Positions 53,888 to 61,891 of a DNA stretch of 64,000 bases are shown here, one piece after another. Position 1 is the stretch's first letter; the number at the start of each line of letters is the position of its first letter. Both the position numbers and the translations under genes were made by a program. Origin of the DNA: a virus; IMG/VR virus record IMGVR_UViG_3300042344_000673, positions 1-64,000 of that record. One strand, 5' to 3'. Under the pieces are notes generated by a model. The model saw only the letters and a list, made by a program, of their open reading frames with translations. It did not search any database and was not told the DNA's origin.

Positions 53888-55015
53888 ATGGCAGTAATTC
53901 CAGAACCAGAAAGAACCAGAATATATACGAGAATCAAACACCTTCTCGGTGCCCCGTTAAGGAGCGTCGAATTAGAAGATGAAATGTTAGATTCCTTAAT
54001 GGAACTATCCATCGGTGATTACGAAGAATACGTTCTACAATGGTTAATTGATAGTCAATGGGTTAACTTAGTAAACCTCAACATGTCTGAAAAATCAGTT
54101 GCTCAAGCTTTGATTACTAGGACCATGGATTTCGAACAACAATTTGCCTACTCATATTCTAAAATTGTGGGACTACAAACTGTGGGACCTTGGGTGTTGA
54201 AAAAAGATTATTTTATTCTCGAGGCTAACAAACAAAACTATGAAATCCCTGCTGGACGTGAAGTTAACGAATTACTTTGGTTCAGTAACCAACCTTGGAC
54301 AGCATTTGGTTTAGGTGGTGTTGGCGGATTCGGATTTGGTGGAATAGGATTAGGTGCTAATGAAGCCGGATATGCTCAAATGGGATACCAAGGTTCATAT
54401 TTTATGATGTCTGGTTTTGACTATTTGATTAGAATGCAAGAAGCCAATATCTTAAATAGAATTTTAGGGGGGTCATTAACATATAGAATAACGGCCCTTC
54501 CTGATGGCAAGAAGAACATTTTCTTATATAATACGCCAGGTGGAAGATTCAATTGGAGCAACTACAGTCTATACGCTGGTAAAGCAGTTTGGTATTGGTA
54601 TTATGATGTAAATCCTGATAACAGAGCAGATTGTTTGAAAAATAACCCTGATGTTATTAAGTTACCAACAGATGTTCCCATCTCTGAATTATCTTGGGAG
54701 GACTTGAATGTCCCTGGTCAACAATGGGTTAGAAGATGGTTTACTGCTTATTGTAAAGAAACGTTATCTCGAGTACGAGGTAAGTACATGGGTAACTTGA
54801 AAACTCCTGATACCGAAATTCAAATGGAATATCAGAGTTTGTCAACTGAAGCAAAAGACGAAAAGGCGAAACTTTTAGAAGAACTCATCGGTGAGAACGG
54901 ATGGTTGTCAAGACTTAGACCTGAGAAGGTTATGGAGCGAGAGGCATCTATAGCTGAAAACTTAAATAAACAAATGAAATTCAGAGCGTTCCCACGTCAA
55001 ATTTATGTAATCTAA
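53888..55015 (+). CDS. Neck protein candidate, T4 gp13-like
   Basis: This 375-aa protein has an N-terminal part I-K-H-L-L-G-A-P-L-R-S-V-E-L-E-D-E-M-L-D-S, then D-Y-E-E-Y. This is the L-G-x-P-x-x-x-V-E-L pattern seen in gp13-type neck proteins (T4 gp13, 309 aa). A Gly-rich stretch with F-G-F-G-G-I-G-L-G lies near residue 147, and a charged helical C-terminus follows. The ATG at 53888 is preferred over the in-frame TTG at 53873. A TATTTATA octamer sits 3 bases before the ATG. The next gene starts at TAATG. The neck assignment fits the nearby gp14-like gene. Confidence 0.5.
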   Translation: MAVIPEPERTRIYTRIKHLLGAPLRSVELEDEMLDSLMELSIGDYEEYVLQWLIDSQWVNLVNLNMSEKSVAQALITRTMDFEQQFAYSYSKIVGLQTVGPWVLKKDYFILEANKQNYEIPAGREVNELLWFSNQPWTAFGLGGVGGFGFGGIGLGANEAGYAQMGYQGSYFMMSGFDYLIRMQEANILNRILGGSLTYRITALPDGKKNIFLYNTPGGRFNWSNYSLYAGKAVWYWYYDVNPDNRADCLKNNPDVIKLPTDVPISELSWEDLNVPGQQWVRRWFTAYCKETLSRVRGKYMGNLKTPDTEIQMEYQSLSTEAKDEKAKLLEELIGENGWLSRLRPEKVMEREASIAENLNKQMKFRAFPRQIYVI

Positions 55016-55350
55016 TGGCAATCGTAAGAAGCATACCATCAAGAAGAATTATAAACGGACATTCTATACAAACTTCCGAAATTTCTGTAGTTTCTGAACT
55101 TAATTATAAAACTAACGGAGAGTCTTGCGTTATCATCCGAGGTGTTGAAGAATCTTTCGTTGTATTAGATTCCACAACTACTGACCACGTTGTTGTAAAA
55201 GCAATGACATACCTCACTGTCACACCTGATGTTGGAAAAATTGACGAAGAATATGATGAACTTGTTATGGACAAATTTGCCTGTGTTGAATTCAGATTTG
55301 CCAACAACAATTGGTATATTCTTTCATCAGACGGATTGAAACAATCCTAA
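55015..55350 (+). CDS. Small unknown protein
   Basis: This 111-aa protein begins M-A-I-V-R-S-I-P-S-R-R-I-I-N-G-H-S-I and then forms a beta-rich domain (~25-105) with alternating hydrophobic and charged residues. No family is recognised. It is coupled to the gp13-like gene by TAATG and overlaps the DNA polymerase stop by 24 bases in convergent orientation. A virion decoration or neck accessory role is possible from position only. Confidence 0.5.
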   Translation: MAIVRSIPSRRIINGHSIQTSEISVVSELNYKTNGESCVIIRGVEESFVVLDSTTTDHVVVKAMTYLTVTPDVGKIDEEYDELVMDKFACVEFRFANNNWYILSSDGLKQS

Positions 55351-58125
55351 TTTTTGTTCCCAACCATCCTCAGCTAATTCGTAAATATAATTCGGACTTA
55401 GTCCTCTTTTTTCCCAATAAGATAACTCTTGTTCAGTTATTTGTAGAACGTCCTCTTCAAGTTTATCTTGGTCACCTTCTTCAAAGGGCATACCGTTGAT
55501 TAATTCACATTGAGCGTTCGTGAATATACCACGGGATTCTGGGTCTGTTACAATTAAATTGTCTCTAACTTCTTGTTGAAAGACAACCAATAAAGGTTCG
55601 ATTCTTTTGTTGAAAGTTGCGATAGCTCGAGGAACATTGTACTCACCTGTCATCTCTGGATTAGTTTCCAAAATATTAGAATTAAGCATATAACAATTAA
55701 CAATTACACCATCAGAAATTGGTTTGTAATTTGGATTGAGGTTTAAGTTGTATTCGTTTGTTTCCTTAATTTGTTTAGCGGTCATTTTTTGTACATCACC
55801 TTGAGACGCCTTTTTACCATTGTTTACGTACATAATAACATCCCCAAGATTAACATTCAAACCCTCTTGTATTGCTAATTCCATATGCGCCATACGACTC
55901 ATACTATTTCCAGCCTTAGTTTTTTGTGTTAACCTTTTTTTGTAGTCATCTAAGGTTAGTTTAACTTTTGCTCGTTGGGCAATTTTAGATAATGGAACTT
56001 GTTGGTCAAATATCTTTTTCAGATACTCGTAGTAATATTCAATGAAGTTTTTACCATCACCATTCAACAAAAGTTTAATTCCTTTGTCCAAGAATTCTTC
56101 AATATATAAAGGGAGTTTTTTTGATTTAATGGAATTGCCAGTCAACTTTATCTTTCCCTTAGCATCCATAACTGCGTAATTTTTTCTGGCAAGATTTATA
56201 CAGGATGGCCATACACCATCGGTATCTAACGCCATTTCACCTCTCATGAAAATATCATTATATTCTGCCACGTCAGCGTCGGGACCAGTATATTCTTTTC
56301 CTACTTTAACTTTCCAGTTCAAACCCCGGCCAACGTAACGATGATTTTCTACTCCTTCAGGACTTGAAAAGTTTACACCGTCCGTATCCATAACAAGTGG
56401 AACGTATCCTTTTGACATAAAGAATTTAATCATCTGTCTCAAGTACTGACGACCTGTACATGTAATTTGTTCACCCATGTACATATCACCCCAAGCATAA
56501 ACCTGTGGTGCTGACAACGCACCGAACATTGAGTTAATGAAAATCTTGATTGGAAGTTGTTTGTTTGAATATGAAGAAGAAAGTGCTGGGTCAGTTGTAT
56601 AATACTCTTCGGCAAGTTGTTTATACTTAATACGAGTATCACGGAAATACTTCAACATTCCTTTCATCGCACCTGTCACATCACACTGTGGGAATACATC
56701 GTGTACGAGCTGAATAGAGGGGTATAGAGACGAGAAGTCGAGCTTGAGTACATTCTTACTATACCCAACCTTAAGTAGTCGAGAAAGACCTCCTACGAAG
56801 TCTGTCTTGTCTTGTTTGGCCGGGATTGCTAAACCGTGTTTATATGACCATGCCAACATTAACATTTTCCAAAGGGTTGCGGTTCCCATAGTTGATACCC
56901 TTTCATATGTTGTTGGAATCATTGAAGCAAGTAGGAATGAGGCTTGATTGAACTCTTTATCCACCGCTAATGTTTCTTCCAAGTCATCGTCAAGATATCT
57001 TTCGACTAAATTATCTCCGGTCGTTTTTAAATAAATGTCTGAACGACTTTCACATATAGTGTCAATCTTAGTATCTTGTCCAACTTTGCGGTAGTTACCG
57101 TTCTGAATATTCAACCAATACTCTTCTTTTTTTTCATACATTTTTCCAATATGGCCGTGGTCAATGTAAACTCGGTCTTTGGCTTCTTTGCCAATAAATG
57201 TGGTTATGTATTTAAGTCCCGCAGCTTTGATATTCGAATTGATTGCCTGAGCTCTTCTGACTGCGTGAATAATATCAATAACATTATACCCCCAAATTGA
57301 AGTCTGAGTATAATCCTCCACCTCATTTGCCAATTTCAATATTGATTCTTTTCTTGTGTACGAATGTTGGGGGTGAAGTGATTTTATCGACTTCCTCATA
57401 TCTATTCCTAATCTCTGACCTCTCTCGAACAACCAATGCCAGTCGAAGTTTGCTGAGTTGTAACCTCCAATGATTGAAGGTTTTATTTGGTCGATAACAT
57501 TAAAAAACTCGATGATTGCTCCCTTTTCTTGGGACTCGTCCAAACACTCAATGACTCTGTGAAAACCTTTGTTTGTTTTGATTCCAATCATAAAAATTCG
57601 ACCATCTTTAGGGTCCAAAGCATTTGTCTCCAAGTCGAATACCAAACGTGTCACATCATCATAATCAGTATATCCTTTGAATAGCCTTTTTTCCTTTGAA
57701 ACAAGATATTGTTCAACGGGGGGTAAAACCATAACTTTATCTTTGGTTTTTTCTCCCCAAGGGTCACAACCACCGTCACGGAAAAATTGTATAAGCTCAC
57801 GATATCCCTTCAGAGATTTTACCATAAAGGTTAAACCTTTCTCAAGTCTTTCGTCACCTTTAGTCTCGAGCTTATCAATAACAATTCCATATTTTGTCAT
57901 AGCCTCTTTTTGAGCCATTTTGGAGTTGTTATAGAAGTTGAGACCTCTTAGGTCACCAACCCAAGCAAAAGGGATGAATGTATCTTTACGAATTTCTTTT
58001 CCTTTACCAGGAATTTCTTTGATTTTAAAAATGGAGTTTGAAACGTAGTCAAACTCGATAGCAACTATAAATTCTTCGGGGTCGTTTCCATGTAGGAACG
58101 ACTCAATTTCTTGAGGGTCAATCAT
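55327..58125 (-). CDS. gp43: Family B DNA polymerase, T4 gp43-like
   Basis: This 932-aa protein is close to T4 gp43 (898 aa). Exonuclease motifs are intact: Exo I D164-L-E-T and Exo II N-S-A-N-F-D. Polymerase motifs are A: D-F-S-S-L-Y-P-S-I; B: K-I-F-I-N-S-M-F-G-A-L; C: V-M-D-T-D-G. The usual motif C is (Y)-G-D-T-D-S, so Ser is replaced by Gly here. A-R-K-N-Y lies after it. The protein copies phage DNA with proofreading. It is the only replication gene placed far from the gp32-helicase group. A TATTTATT octamer (58188-58195) lies 62 bases before its ATG. Confidence 0.92.
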   Translation of the reverse strand: MIDPQEIESFLHGNDPEEFIVAIEFDYVSNSIFKIKEIPGKGKEIRKDTFIPFAWVGDLRGLNFYNNSKMAQKEAMTKYGIVIDKLETKGDERLEKGLTFMVKSLKGYRELIQFFRDGGCDPWGEKTKDKVMVLPPVEQYLVSKEKRLFKGYTDYDDVTRLVFDLETNALDPKDGRIFMIGIKTNKGFHRVIECLDESQEKGAIIEFFNVIDQIKPSIIGGYNSANFDWHWLFERGQRLGIDMRKSIKSLHPQHSYTRKESILKLANEVEDYTQTSIWGYNVIDIIHAVRRAQAINSNIKAAGLKYITTFIGKEAKDRVYIDHGHIGKMYEKKEEYWLNIQNGNYRKVGQDTKIDTICESRSDIYLKTTGDNLVERYLDDDLEETLAVDKEFNQASFLLASMIPTTYERVSTMGTATLWKMLMLAWSYKHGLAIPAKQDKTDFVGGLSRLLKVGYSKNVLKLDFSSLYPSIQLVHDVFPQCDVTGAMKGMLKYFRDTRIKYKQLAEEYYTTDPALSSSYSNKQLPIKIFINSMFGALSAPQVYAWGDMYMGEQITCTGRQYLRQMIKFFMSKGYVPLVMDTDGVNFSSPEGVENHRYVGRGLNWKVKVGKEYTGPDADVAEYNDIFMRGEMALDTDGVWPSCINLARKNYAVMDAKGKIKLTGNSIKSKKLPLYIEEFLDKGIKLLLNGDGKNFIEYYYEYLKKIFDQQVPLSKIAQRAKVKLTLDDYKKRLTQKTKAGNSMSRMAHMELAIQEGLNVNLGDVIMYVNNGKKASQGDVQKMTAKQIKETNEYNLNLNPNYKPISDGVIVNCYMLNSNILETNPEMTGEYNVPRAIATFNKRIEPLLVVFQQEVRDNLIVTDPESRGIFTNAQCELINGMPFEEGDQDKLEEDVLQITEQELSYWEKRGLSPNYIYELAEDGWEQKLGLFQSV

Positions 58126-58187
58126 ATGTTTTTACGAGTGGTTTATTGGCTTTCACACTATCGTGAAGTTCACCTTACTCATTCCTC

Positions 58188-58195
58188 AATAAATA
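58188..58195 (-). promoter_or_regulatory. TATTTATT octamer upstream of DNA polymerase
   Basis: It lies 62 bases before the ATG at 58125. The distance is longer than usual, so the link is weak. Confidence 0.3.
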
Positions 58196-58222
58196 TAATA
58201 AAAAAAAATTACCTAATCAAAA

Positions 58223-58600
58223 TTAACAACAGGCTTGTTCGGCAATAAAACTATCCTGTATGTTTATATAAAGTTGTTCACGTATAGGTAAAATTAAATT
58301 ACCTTCATCGTTTTTGATTAGAAATTGTCCTTCGTATCTCCCAGGTGTATCTGTATCCATCGAATTAAATTGGAAATAAACGTAGTATTCTGTTGTTGCT
58401 CCGTCGGGTAATAATAAAGGCACAATGTAACAAGGAGCTCCAACAATTTTTGGAATACCTGTATAATAATCAACCATTGAGAAAAAAATGGTTGAAACTT
58501 CTAAAGCGGCCATTAACTCCAAGTAGCCCGCTCTTCCGTCTTTAACAACCTGCATTTTGAGAACAGGCAACGTGGCATTTTTTTTAATGTAGAATTCCAT
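58223..58600 (-). CDS. BppU-like N-terminal-domain virion protein
   Basis: This 125-aa protein follows the pattern of BppU-type baseplate domains. A basic start (Y-I-K-K-N-A-T-L-P-V-L-K-M-Q-V-V-K-D-G) leads to A-A-L-E-V-S-T-I-F-F-S-M-V-D. G-I-P-K-I, then D-T-D-T-P-G-R-Y-E-G-Q-F, and a closing I-N-I-Q-D strand follow. Such domains attach receptor-binding proteins to baseplates. It is a stand-alone domain ending A-C-C. A TATTTATT octamer ends 3 bases before its ATG. Confidence 0.55.
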   Translation of the reverse strand: MEFYIKKNATLPVLKMQVVKDGRAGYLELMAALEVSTIFFSMVDYYTGIPKIVGAPCYIVPLLLPDGATTEYYVYFQFNSMDTDTPGRYEGQFLIKNDEGNLILPIREQLYINIQDSFIAEQACC

Positions 58601-58603
58601 AAC

Positions 58604-58611
58604 AATAAATA
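58604..58611 (-). promoter_or_regulatory. TATTTATT octamer before BppU-like gene
   Basis: The octamer ends 3 bases before the ATG at 58600, in the 16-base spacer after the glycosyltransferase gene. Confidence 0.45.
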
Positions 58612-58616
58612 TATTG

Positions 58617-60293
58617 TTATGACTCTTTACGAAGTTCCCTACTATAATGTTCGAATCTATTGTGTTCCGTTGGAGTCAACAATAAAATACCAGGTTTGAT
58701 TTCTTCTTTTTTAGTGAGCTGATAGATGTGACTCATCCAAGTCTGTTCGAATGGATGTGCCCAAGTTGTATCCAAGAACATCTTTTTATTTCCTGTTTTA
58801 GACACTATTTGAGGCCAATTACAGTAATAAACATCACCTGTCGCATACGGTACACCTTTATGAGACAAAATATTTTTGAATTCCATTTTCGGGGCATTAG
58901 GGTCCAATCCCATCTCAGGTAATCTATTTTTCCCAGGCCAAAACTTTTCTCTCACATTCTGAGGAACATTATACCAAGACCACTGAACACTGTTATCACC
59001 AAAAAACTCTGTATAATTTAATTTTATAAAGTCAAAATTTTCCTTTTTGATAATTTCTAAAGACTTAGTGTATAGGTTTGGTACTTTTCTATTGAACCCA
59101 TTCCTACAAACCTCTCCGTCTTTACAGAAGAAAAACATATCGTCCTCGAAAAAAAAGTAAAAATCTAAATCTGGTTCATCCTCAAAATGTTCCGCAATCC
59201 ATTGTCTACCTCCACAAATACCTAAATTATCTTTTTTTATGTGTTCGAAGCCATATTCGTGACAAATACGAATATAATCAAAAGTTGTTGATGTATCTGT
59301 AGAATTATCTAATAAAAACTTTTTCGTTTTTAAAATAAAGTCTTTATCGTATTCCATCATAGAATCAATCAATGTTTGGAATTGTTTTGGACTATTGAAA
59401 CCTATAACATAAAGGCCAACCTTACTAATATCCAAATTTGAGACGCCTACCGTAGATGTTTCATTTTTTGGAACAAGTTTGTCATCTTTCAAATCTTCAA
59501 AAAACTTACCCACCAATCCGTTAGATTCAATTTCGAAGTAGTTTATTAAATCAGCATGTTTGTAACACATAATACTGAAAATAGATTCTTCAGTACCCAT
59601 GTAACCTTCCTCTAAAGTTGATTTTAACAAACCGTAATATATTCCGTTAATGTTTGATATGGAATCTTTAGGACCACCAAAAAATCCTCCTCTAGCAACC
59701 TTATTAACCTTAGAGCCGGCAATTGAGTTTAGTTTTGAATATTCAAATCCATGGATTTCATTTTCAGCATCATACGGGAAACAAATGAAAGAAAATTTAG
59801 AAATATATTTTGATAGTTTATCTAAAACTTTATCGTGTGTGAAATATCCCGGATGAACTGTATTTGTTAATCCACCGTCAATCCAAAATAGATATTCAGA
59901 ATCAAACCTATCAAGGATTTTAGCGTCGTTAAGGAGAAACACTTTTGACATCACAAGTGGGTTGTAATTCTCCAATCTAGCTTGGGTAGAATCTTTCAAC
60001 CAACCCGATAAGTTTTTCCAACTGTCCTTATTTCTAATTTCTTGAATCAATGGAAAAAATTCATTATTTCTGAACCAAGAGAGAGGTCTTTCTATAAACT
60101 GAGTATTTTTTTCAGTTCTTTTTTTAAAAACAATTTCTTTTAATTCTTTATCACCATAAATAATCATATTGACATCCACATTGAGTAGACTGTCAAACTT
60201 ATCCAAATAGTGTTGATAAGGTCTTGACCAACCTTCTGAGAGGGATTCTCGTCCGATATCCCAAATACCTGTAACAAGTGTTATATTACTCAT
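58617..60293 (-). CDS. Two-domain glycosyltransferase (HtrL/YibB-like plus GT-A)
   Basis: In this 558-aa protein, residues ~1-270 resemble HtrL/YibB-type transferases: an I-T-L-V-T-G-I-W-D-I-G-R start, L-F-W-I-D-G-G-L and G-G-F-F-G-G. Residues ~290-558 form a second GT-A-like domain starting V-G-L-Y-V-I-G-F-N-S-P with F-F-F-E-D-D-M as a likely metal-binding acidic motif. Both sites look intact. It overlaps the next upstream transferase gene by 8 bases. The sugar and acceptor are unknown. Confidence 0.7.
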   Translation of the reverse strand: MSNITLVTGIWDIGRESLSEGWSRPYQHYLDKFDSLLNVDVNMIIYGDKELKEIVFKKRTEKNTQFIERPLSWFRNNEFFPLIQEIRNKDSWKNLSGWLKDSTQARLENYNPLVMSKVFLLNDAKILDRFDSEYLFWIDGGLTNTVHPGYFTHDKVLDKLSKYISKFSFICFPYDAENEIHGFEYSKLNSIAGSKVNKVARGGFFGGPKDSISNINGIYYGLLKSTLEEGYMGTEESIFSIMCYKHADLINYFEIESNGLVGKFFEDLKDDKLVPKNETSTVGVSNLDISKVGLYVIGFNSPKQFQTLIDSMMEYDKDFILKTKKFLLDNSTDTSTTFDYIRICHEYGFEHIKKDNLGICGGRQWIAEHFEDEPDLDFYFFFEDDMFFFCKDGEVCRNGFNRKVPNLYTKSLEIIKKENFDFIKLNYTEFFGDNSVQWSWYNVPQNVREKFWPGKNRLPEMGLDPNAPKMEFKNILSHKGVPYATGDVYYCNWPQIVSKTGNKKMFLDTTWAHPFEQTWMSHIYQLTKKEEIKPGILLLTPTEHNRFEHYSRELRKES

Positions 60294-61167
60294 ATATTCT
60301 GTTAAATTCTTCTAAAATTCTATAAAAACTTTTATTTCTTTCGAAAAGTGTTGGGTCTGTTCCAGGGGGACAATTGTCAGGACACCACCAAATATCAAAA
60401 TGTTTTCTCGTAAATAATTCAGGGTGATTATAATACATAAGAGTCATTATAATTTCTTCGAAATAAACCCTTTCCACAGGACTAATTTTGAAAACATAAT
60501 CTTCGAAAATTGTTACCACATTATCCCATAAATCTCTATGACCACCAAACATACCACCTATAATGTGGATGTCTCTTTGATATTTGTTATACCATTTAGG
60601 GTCTACTGTACCCGACCAAAAGTTTCTGTCATTTTCTTTACCTAATATCAAAAATTTATTTTCAGAATCAGTCACTATATTCTTCAAGAAATCATTATTA
60701 AATAATGAACTCTCATAATATCTCCTCTGTGGATGTTGACTTCCGGTTAAATATTTGTTCGGTATCAGACCACAGTGTGACAATCCAGCATCAATCCAAA
60801 AGTAATAATCATACGATTTATCCTCATTCCACCACCAAGAAAACTTTGCCCATTGGATTTCAATACATCTATCACCTCTTTTAGCAGAATCATAGTCTTT
60901 ATATTTCTCGAGAATTTCTTGGAACTTTGTTTTTTTCAAATCATAAATTTTGAATTCTAACTTTTCTTCACTGATACCATGCTCTTGGTAGAAAAAATTT
61001 TTCAATCTTTCTATTTCTCTTTCTGAAGTATAACATAAGAAATCGGCGTCTGTCATTTTTAATAACGACAAAAGACTATATTGATAGTGGCCTCCTCTCG
61101 AAGGTCTCCCACCTAATTCAGTTCCTGACAGGTCGCTATATATACATGTGATAAATTTAACTCTCAT
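60286..61167 (-). CDS. HtrL/YibB-like glycosyltransferase
   Basis: This 293-aa protein has the same core as the first domain of the neighbouring 558-aa protein: Y-Y-F-W-I-D-A-G-L, then H-I-I-G-G-M-F-G-G. A Trp-rich stretch lies in between (W-W-W-N-E-D). The C-terminus has W-W-C-P-D-N-C-P-P-G. This suggests a duplication within the cluster. It overlaps the neighbours by 11 and 8 bases, so all four transferases are one transcript. Confidence 0.65.
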   Translation of the reverse strand: MRVKFITCIYSDLSGTELGGRPSRGGHYQYSLLSLLKMTDADFLCYTSEREIERLKNFFYQEHGISEEKLEFKIYDLKKTKFQEILEKYKDYDSAKRGDRCIEIQWAKFSWWWNEDKSYDYYFWIDAGLSHCGLIPNKYLTGSQHPQRRYYESSLFNNDFLKNIVTDSENKFLILGKENDRNFWSGTVDPKWYNKYQRDIHIIGGMFGGHRDLWDNVVTIFEDYVFKISPVERVYFEEIIMTLMYYNHPELFTRKHFDIWWCPDNCPPGTDPTLFERNKSFYRILEEFNRIYE

Positions 61168-61891
61168 ATCTGTAGTCCTTATGAACTTTTTGTAATTTGA
61201 TGTTTTTATTTTCTTGTAAATTTAAATATTCCCTTGGAATTTTTACCGGTGAATACTGATTCCAATTATAAGTTTGGGTATAAAAATTATTATAAACTCC
61301 GCCAGAAACATCTGACCAGTCACTAATTTGAGGACCAATTGGTAAAATTGGAACATAGCTCTGATAAACAGAGGTCACATTTTGATAAATGAAATCATCA
61401 ATAGCGTAGTATCCAATTTTCGATGGTTCCTCGATTTCTAAAACCTTGTCATAAATGGACTCGTGGTACATTATCATGTTTGTTGCGAATATACCTCTAT
61501 GATGTTCTTCTTTAGGAGGAAGATTAGTGGCATCCAAAAACCATTTAGAATTTGTACTTAGGTTTATTGGACGATTAATCGTTGGTGCTAAATTTATAAC
61601 CGCAAATTCAATCCCTGATGATTCCGTTTCAATTTGTTGAACTAAAGACTTTGCGTAAGGCATGATTGTACAATCATCCTCGATAACTAGAACCTTTTTA
61701 TACCCACGGGCTTTAGCCAATTTTATTATTTCCAAATGAGATTTTGTACAACCCACATGATTATTTAAATCGATTGCGGGAAAATACTCGTAGTCCCAAC
61801 CGATATATTCCATTTCTTTTTTTATCGATTCAAACCTATCTTTTCTTCTTTCTAAATTAACAACAAATTTCGGTGCGTCTGAAAAAATCAT
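61157..61891 (-). CDS. Family 25-like glycosyltransferase (LPS-type)
   Basis: This 244-aa protein has the GT25 start V-V-N-L-E-R-R-K-D-R, then P-A-I-D, G-C-T-K-S-H-L-E-I-I-K and V-L-V-I-E-D-D. Family 25 enzymes typically add galactose to lipooligosaccharide or, in animals, to collagen hydroxylysine. It is coupled to the 422-aa gene by TAATG. The acceptor in this phage is unknown. Confidence 0.75.
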   Translation of the reverse strand: MIFSDAPKFVVNLERRKDRFESIKKEMEYIGWDYEYFPAIDLNNHVGCTKSHLEIIKLAKARGYKKVLVIEDDCTIMPYAKSLVQQIETESSGIEFAVINLAPTINRPINLSTNSKWFLDATNLPPKEEHHRGIFATNMIMYHESIYDKVLEIEEPSKIGYYAIDDFIYQNVTSVYQSYVPILPIGPQISDWSDVSGGVYNNFYTQTYNWNQYSPVKIPREYLNLQENKNIKLQKVHKDYRYES

